64,000 bases of DNA. Source: Endozoicomonas sp965196975. GTDB taxonomy: Bacteria > Pseudomonadota > Gammaproteobacteria > Pseudomonadales > Endozoicomonadaceae. Made by a program: the position numbers and the translations under genes. Below are positions 62,241 to 64,000 of the stretch, in pieces. The stretch is from NCBI RefSeq assembly GCF_965196975.1, contig NZ_OZ239981.1, positions 2,914,001 through 2,978,000 of the forward strand, written 5' to 3'. Numbering within the stretch: the first letter of the stretch is position 1; each line of letters begins with the position of its first letter. Under the pieces are notes generated by a model. It worked only from the letters and a program-made list of their open reading frames with translations. It ran no database searches and was not told the DNA's origin.

Positions 62241-62927
62241 TTATATCTGTATTTCTGAAAAAACCCGATCAAGGTTGATAAACCTGTATCCATTTCCACT
62301 CTTCTCCAGTACCCCCTCATCTAACAGACTCTTCAGAATCCTCCGGTAAGCACGGGATGACGTGCCCAGACTTTCAGCTTCAATATCCTGTGCGATCAGG
62401 AACTGCTCGTGACCAGCCACTTCAGAAAGGTCAACAAGCCTCTTGAGCGCATTAAATCGAAGACCATAAAGAATGTTCTCCATTGCTCTGGTTACCGTCG
62501 TATGGTAGCGGTTTGACATCAGGGCCAGAAAATCCAGGGCGAGATCAGGCATTTTGGTCAAAGCCCCCAGTATCTTCTCTCTGGTTAGCTGATAACCAAC
62601 AACCGGGTTTACGGCAGTGACACTCAACATGTGAGTTCCCGAGCCACTGAACAACTCCATCTCACCCAGAACACCAAAGTAATTCTCTTCCTGCCCCAGG
62701 GTATACTTTCTTCCGGATGCAGAGACATACTGCACTTTTATATCAGCCCCTGAAACCACCACCAGCGCATTGGCTTCTCCACCCTGAAAACAGATAACCT
62801 GCCCTGCAGCATACCTGACAGGCTTTCCCCCAGGGATGGTCAATAAACGATGGTAGATCTTTGTATCAAAATCCCGGAGCACACCTCCTCCCCAAGAGAG
62901 ATAATCAACTCTTTGCAATAGACTCAC
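62241..62927 (-). CDS. Crp/Fnr-family transcription regulator
   Basis: 228 residues. The N-terminal cyclic-nucleotide-binding-like beta barrel (about 25-140) includes VRYAAGQVICFQGGEANALVV and a GVLGEMELFSGSG segment. The C-terminal winged helix (about 160-228) contains LGTSSRAYRRILKSLLDEG. It lacks the clear cAMP-contact Arg-Ser-Ala set of Crp and has no Fnr Cys cluster, so the ligand is unknown. It resembles the YeiL-like branch, in E. coli beside nucleoside genes. Its place upstream of nupC-deoD suggests it controls purine nucleoside uptake. Confidence 0.78.
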   Translation of the reverse strand: MSLLQRVDYLSWGGGVLRDFDTKIYHRLLTIPGGKPVRYAAGQVICFQGGEANALVVVSGADIKVQYVSASGRKYTLGQEENYFGVLGEMELFSGSGTHMLSVTAVNPVVGYQLTREKILGALTKMPDLALDFLALMSNRYHTTVTRAMENILYGLRFNALKRLVDLSEVAGHEQFLIAQDIEAESLGTSSRAYRRILKSLLDEGVLEKSGNGYRFINLDRVFSEIQI

Positions 62928-63289
62928 GGCTTAGTTCGGTTATTAACTACGAAAAATCTGACTTTTATTAATTGTCGATCTGATTTATTACCAGTTAAAA
63001 CAACCTGAATTACCGTGATTATGCCATCACAAACGCATGTATCCAGCGGTAAAAAACGTAATCATCTTGGGCAGTATGAGGTTATTTAAAAGATGTTGAT
63101 GAGTTTGATACACCACTTTAAGTAGAAATCGAAATTCTTACTTAAAGCAGAACTGGTCTATCTTATTTCCTTTGATAAAAAAGCGGCTTTCAGCCTGAAT
63201 GCATTAAACTCTGAAAAATAAAAACATCAGACAATAGACTGCTTGTTTCAAGCAGCCTATCTTTTGGAGAATGAAAATCGCCACTTTTT
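62928..63289. other. Intergenic region upstream of the Crp/Fnr-type gene
   Basis: About 360 bases without a gene. It has two hairpins: CTTTAAGTA (63116-63124) with TACTTAAAG (63139-63147), and CTGCTTG (63239-63245) with CAAGCAG (63249-63255). The second lies 35 bases beyond the radical SAM gene and may end its transcript, followed by a moderately T-rich stretch on the minus strand. The regulator promoter should be near 62940-63000. Confidence 0.5.
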
Positions 63290-64000
63290 TCAGTTGGCTT
63301 CCAACTTTTTATAAAGCAAACCAAGCACATCCCACTTGTGCATTGTCCACTGTGGTGAAAGGAGATATTGCCTTTCACCAGAGCCTGTCAATCGGTGAAA
63401 CAGCAGCCCTTCTGGAGCCCGTAAAATCATTTTTGCCAGCACATCCGTATAAGATTCCATGGATAATTCACGAACCTGCCCTTTACGCCATTGCCGGGCC
63501 ATCTGAGTCCCCTTAACGATATGGAGTGGATGTATCTTTATAGCATCAACGCCCAGACCAATGACCCGGTCAAAGCTTACCAGACTGTCTTCCGGCTCTT
63601 CTCCTGGTAAACCAACAATCAGGTGAGTACACAGCTTTAAGCCATAGCGCTTGGCTCTGATCACTGCATCTTCATAATCACTGTAGCTATGACCACGGTT
63701 AATGGCTTCAAGCGTAGGATCAAAGCTGGACTGCAAACCCAGCTCAAGCCAGACTTCATAGCCCTGTGCCTGATAGTCCGACAGCAGTTTTAACACCGGA
63801 TCCGGTACGCAGTCAGGACGGGTGCCCACAGCAAGTCCAATGACGCCGGGCTGAGCGAGTGCTTCATCATAATACCGTTTGAGATCTTCAGGAGCGCCGT
63901 AGGTATTGCTGTAAGACTGAAAATAAGCGATGAACTTCCTGGCACCAGTACGGGCCCCCACCTTCTCCTGAGCCAGCCTAATCTGCTCAGAAATTTCTCC
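63290..64000 (-). CDS. YhcC-family radical SAM protein (partial, C-terminal part)
   Basis: The frame is open to the right edge, so the N-terminus with the radical-SAM Cys cluster is outside the window. The 236 visible residues include KFIAYFQSYSNTYG, GLAVGTRPDCVPD, EVWLELGLQSSFDPTLEAINRG and HLIVGLPGEE, which are signatures of the YhcC (TIGR01212) family related to Elp3. Its function is unknown in bacteria, though tRNA modification has been suggested. The last hundred residues follow the family to the stop. Confidence 0.85.
   Translation of the reverse strand, partial: GEISEQIRLAQEKVGARTGARKFIAYFQSYSNTYGAPEDLKRYYDEALAQPGVIGLAVGTRPDCVPDPVLKLLSDYQAQGYEVWLELGLQSSFDPTLEAINRGHSYSDYEDAVIRAKRYGLKLCTHLIVGLPGEEPEDSLVSFDRVIGLGVDAIKIHPLHIVKGTQMARQWRKGQVRELSMESYTDVLAKMILRAPEGLLFHRLTGSGERQYLLSPQWTMHKWDVLGLLYKKLEAN

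Noticed and set aside
1..64000. CRISPR arrays, rRNA genes, prophage or integron
   Set aside because: No regularly spaced direct repeats, no rRNA sequence, and no phage structural or integrase genes were seen on either strand.

Overview
The window looks like a chromosomal segment of a marine, probably host-associated gammaproteobacterium of the Oceanospirillales/Endozoicomonadaceae type. The basis is the Pseudomonas-like order prs, tRNA-Gln, ispE, lolB, TPR protein, hemA, prfA, prmC, together with a type III secretion fragment, a eukaryote-like regulator gene and moderate GC. The genus is inference. Both ends cut through genes: a glutamate-symporter-like gene on the left and a YhcC-like radical SAM gene on the right.

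Region 1 (1-21000) is mostly housekeeping: prs, tRNA-Gln, ispE, lolB, a TPR lipoprotein, hemA-prfA-prmC, nhaA, hemH, leuA, a HolD-like gene, rimI, a GIY-YIG protein, an AzgA-type purine permease and trmA. The exception is at 808-1473, where a predicted protein carries a basic helix-loop-helix (bHLH) DNA-binding domain of the animal Twist/MIST1 type, a fold essentially restricted to eukaryotes. leuA is preceded by a leader peptide with six consecutive Leu codons. nhaA has a leader that can fold in mutually exclusive ways.

Region 2 (21000-43100) is an envelope and exopolysaccharide block. It holds a secreted GT-B-like protein, SanA, and a solute-binding protein gene split by an ISKra4-family IS. 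Next comes a minus-strand operon (STAS protein, lipoprotein, 936-residue multi-SLBB exporter, CpsD-like protein lacking the Walker A lysine). A plus-strand operon follows: GGDEF/EAL protein, glycosyltransferases, Wzx, Wzy, acyltransferase, lipoprotein, Wzz/GumC and an initiating sugar transferase. Together they form a Wzx/Wzy-type exopolysaccharide locus with built-in c-di-GMP and STAS-type control.

Region 3 (43100-50850) has yvcK/ybhK and glpD directly downstream of a type III secretin gene (sctC) whose product has an N-terminal LysM domain. sctC is divergent from sctX-sctY-sctV.

Region 4 (50850-58550) is an IS-rich patch. A Gfo/Idh oxidoreductase gene is split by an IS66-family element. 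A second, inverted copy of that element carries two further ISs nested inside it. All insertions still have intact target duplications, and removing them in silico restores the sequences beneath.

Region 5 (58550-64000) is a purine salvage block: nupC, deoD, guaD and a Crp/Fnr-type regulator. A perfect 12-bp palindrome lies in front of nupC. The partial radical SAM gene ends the window.
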